A DNA stretch of 64,000 nt from Candidatus Poribacteria bacterium (GTDB taxonomy: Bacteria > Poribacteria > WGA-4E > GCA-2687025): positions 1 to 64,000 of the forward strand of contig JABGQA010000114.1 in the NCBI GenBank assembly GCA_018644665.1, written 5' to 3'. Both the position numbers and the translations under genes were made by a program. Position 1 is the first letter of the stretch; every line of letters begins with the position of its first letter. This document shows positions 63,195 to 64,000 of the stretch, in pieces. A model generated the notes under the pieces. That model saw only the letters and a list, made by a program, of their open reading frames with translations, was not told the origin of the DNA and did not search any database.

Positions 63195-63215
63195 TTCCAG
63201 CGTGGGCCCATAGGG

Positions 63216-63830
63216 CTAGAAGCTGACCGATAGGATTCTCTGCTCGTGTCCCAGGACAAGACGCGTCATCCCGACGCCGACGGCCGCGCCCACCAACACA
63301 TCACTCGGGTAGTGGCGGCCAAGGTACACCCGCGCGAACGCGACGCCTCCGGCCACAGTGTAGAACGCGAAACGCCACCTCGGGTAGCGATGCGCCAACG
63401 CCGTCGCCGCCGAGAACGCCACCGTGGCGTGCCCGGACGGCATGGAGTACGAATCCTCGGGGTTCAGCGGCCTGGACCTCCCGATGGAGCGCTTCAGCGC
63501 CACCGTCGTCAGCGCGGACGCCGCGAAGCCAGCGCCCACTAGAAGCCCCGTGCCGCGTAGCTCGTCGTTCCCGAGCACTGTCGTCAGCAGCACCGCGCCG
63601 ATGACGTACTTGCTCGACCCGAAATCGTTGATGACAGGGACGATGTCATCTAGGACCGCGCTGCTGAGATCGTCATGAATCCGGTCGAACAGGTACCGGT
63701 CGGCGGCCATGGTCGGCGTGGCCCAGATCACCAACGCCATCAACGCCAATGCTGCCGTCAACGCTCTCCGCCGCGAAACGAACGCGGATGAGCCGGCCGT
63801 TCCGAAAAGTCGCCCACGCGGTTCGTCCAT
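63216..63830 (-). CDS. PAP2-family membrane phosphatase, 204 aa
   Basis: Integral membrane acid phosphatase. All three motifs are intact: KRSIGRSRP (K-x6-R-P), YSMPSGHATVAF (P-S-G-H) and ARVYLGRHYPSD (S/A-R-x5-H-x3-D). Four or five membrane segments surround them. It may remove phosphate from undecaprenyl pyrophosphate or lipid A-type lipids, in keeping with the adjacent GT9 genes. The start is uncertain: ATG at 63830 overlaps the upstream gene by 158 bases; TTG at 63761, with GGAG just before, would begin a signal-like segment and reduce the overlap. Confidence 0.87.
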   Translation of the reverse strand: MDEPRGRLFGTAGSSAFVSRRRALTAALALMALVIWATPTMAADRYLFDRIHDDLSSAVLDDIVPVINDFGSSKYVIGAVLLTTVLGNDELRGTGLLVGAGFAASALTTVALKRSIGRSRPLNPEDSYSMPSGHATVAFSAATALAHRYPRWRFAFYTVAGGVAFARVYLGRHYPSDVLVGAAVGVGMTRLVLGHEQRILSVSF

Positions 63831-64000
63831 CGCGTTGATACGTCTCCACGCGGATCGTGTCGAAGCCTTTGTCCGTCGTCGTGACATCGACGGGTTCGCC
63901 CCACTCCGCCCTCAGTTCGCGGACCCGTTCCGCAGTGCGGCTACGGTCGCGTCGAATGAGCGCCCGGACCACGCCGCCGAAGGCGAGCAGCCCAGTCGCG
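63673..64000 (-). CDS. Unknown small protein, 5' end beyond right edge (partial)
   Basis: The frame is open from the window edge to a stop at 63673-63675. Near the edge it reads GLLAFGGVVRALIRR, perhaps the end of a membrane segment, then SRTAERVRELRAEWGEP and FDTIRVETYQRDGRTAWATFRNGRLIRVRFAAES. The middle part is protein-like. The last 35 residues overlap the PAP2 gene and may not be translated if a stop was missed. No family recognised. Confidence 0.5.
   Translation of the reverse strand, partial: ATGLLAFGGVVRALIRRDRSRTAERVRELRAEWGEPVDVTTTDKGFDTIRVETYQRDGRTAWATFRNGRLIRVRFAAESVDGSIGVDGVGDLGHADHGRRPVPVRPDS

Overview
This is a 64 kb, GC-rich chromosomal window that looks like a Candidatus Poribacteria (or close relative) genome. 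Support comes from gene content. A giant secreted protein ends in the Asn-Tyr-Pro-Asn-Pro-Phe-Asn-Pro-Glu-Thr-Trp-Ile-Pro type of C-terminal module that I associate with Poribacteria. Many single-copy sugar-metabolism enzymes (Gfo/Idh/MocA, TIM-barrel isomerase, PhyH dioxygenase), UnbV/FG-GAP proteins and cohesin/dockerin-type modules are also present. The assignment is an inference from protein style, not from a marker gene; no rRNA or tRNA was seen.

Layout. 0-4 kb: end of a secreted lectin/lyase-like protein, a deacetylase-like protein, a five-unit tandem repeat array and a Kef-type antiporter. 4.4-14.9 kb: a surface-protein cluster of a secreted caspase with seven PEGA-like modules, a cohesin-type lipoprotein, and a 2,101-residue protein with LamG, a seven-bladed WD40 propeller, nine Ig-like repeats, a dockerin-like pair and a sorting-type tail. 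15-24 kb: a frameshifted ApeA-like HEPN protein, a GAF histidine kinase, a DUF481 outer-membrane protein, a CtpA protease next to an EnvC-like amidase activator (cell-envelope turnover), and a secreted transglutaminase.

24-42 kb: a gene-poor, eroding stretch of small single genes (ABM, EthD, Nudix, HIT, PhyH, class III cyclase, TolB-like propeller, cupin, sulfotransferase, methyltransferase, lipoprotein, esterase). They are separated by long non-coding spacers holding dispersed repeats, a MITE-like element and gene fragments (DUF4268-like, XRE HTH, an internally deleted SLC12-type transporter). A coupled pair (TIM-barrel isomerase, then Gfo/Idh oxidoreductase) lies at 35-37 kb.

43-51 kb: a three-gene operon of mannonate dehydratase (uxuA), an exo-rhamnogalacturonan-lyase-like enzyme with a LamG tail, and a TPR/FG-GAP/UnbV protein, which points to pectin or uronate use. 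51-54 kb: an ankyrin protein and a dead IS5-family element whose right end has become the C-terminus of a neighbouring aminoglycoside-phosphotransferase-family gene. 54-64 kb: an AAC(3)-like acetyltransferase, inverted copies of the tandem repeat, a Gfo/Idh plus DUF4185-like pair, a STAND ATPase with a concanavalin-like tail, MazG, two GT9 glycosyltransferases in one reading frame split by a single TGA, and a PAP2 phosphatase.

A hairpin-forming repeat family occurs at six intergenic loci, each on the 3' side of a gene.
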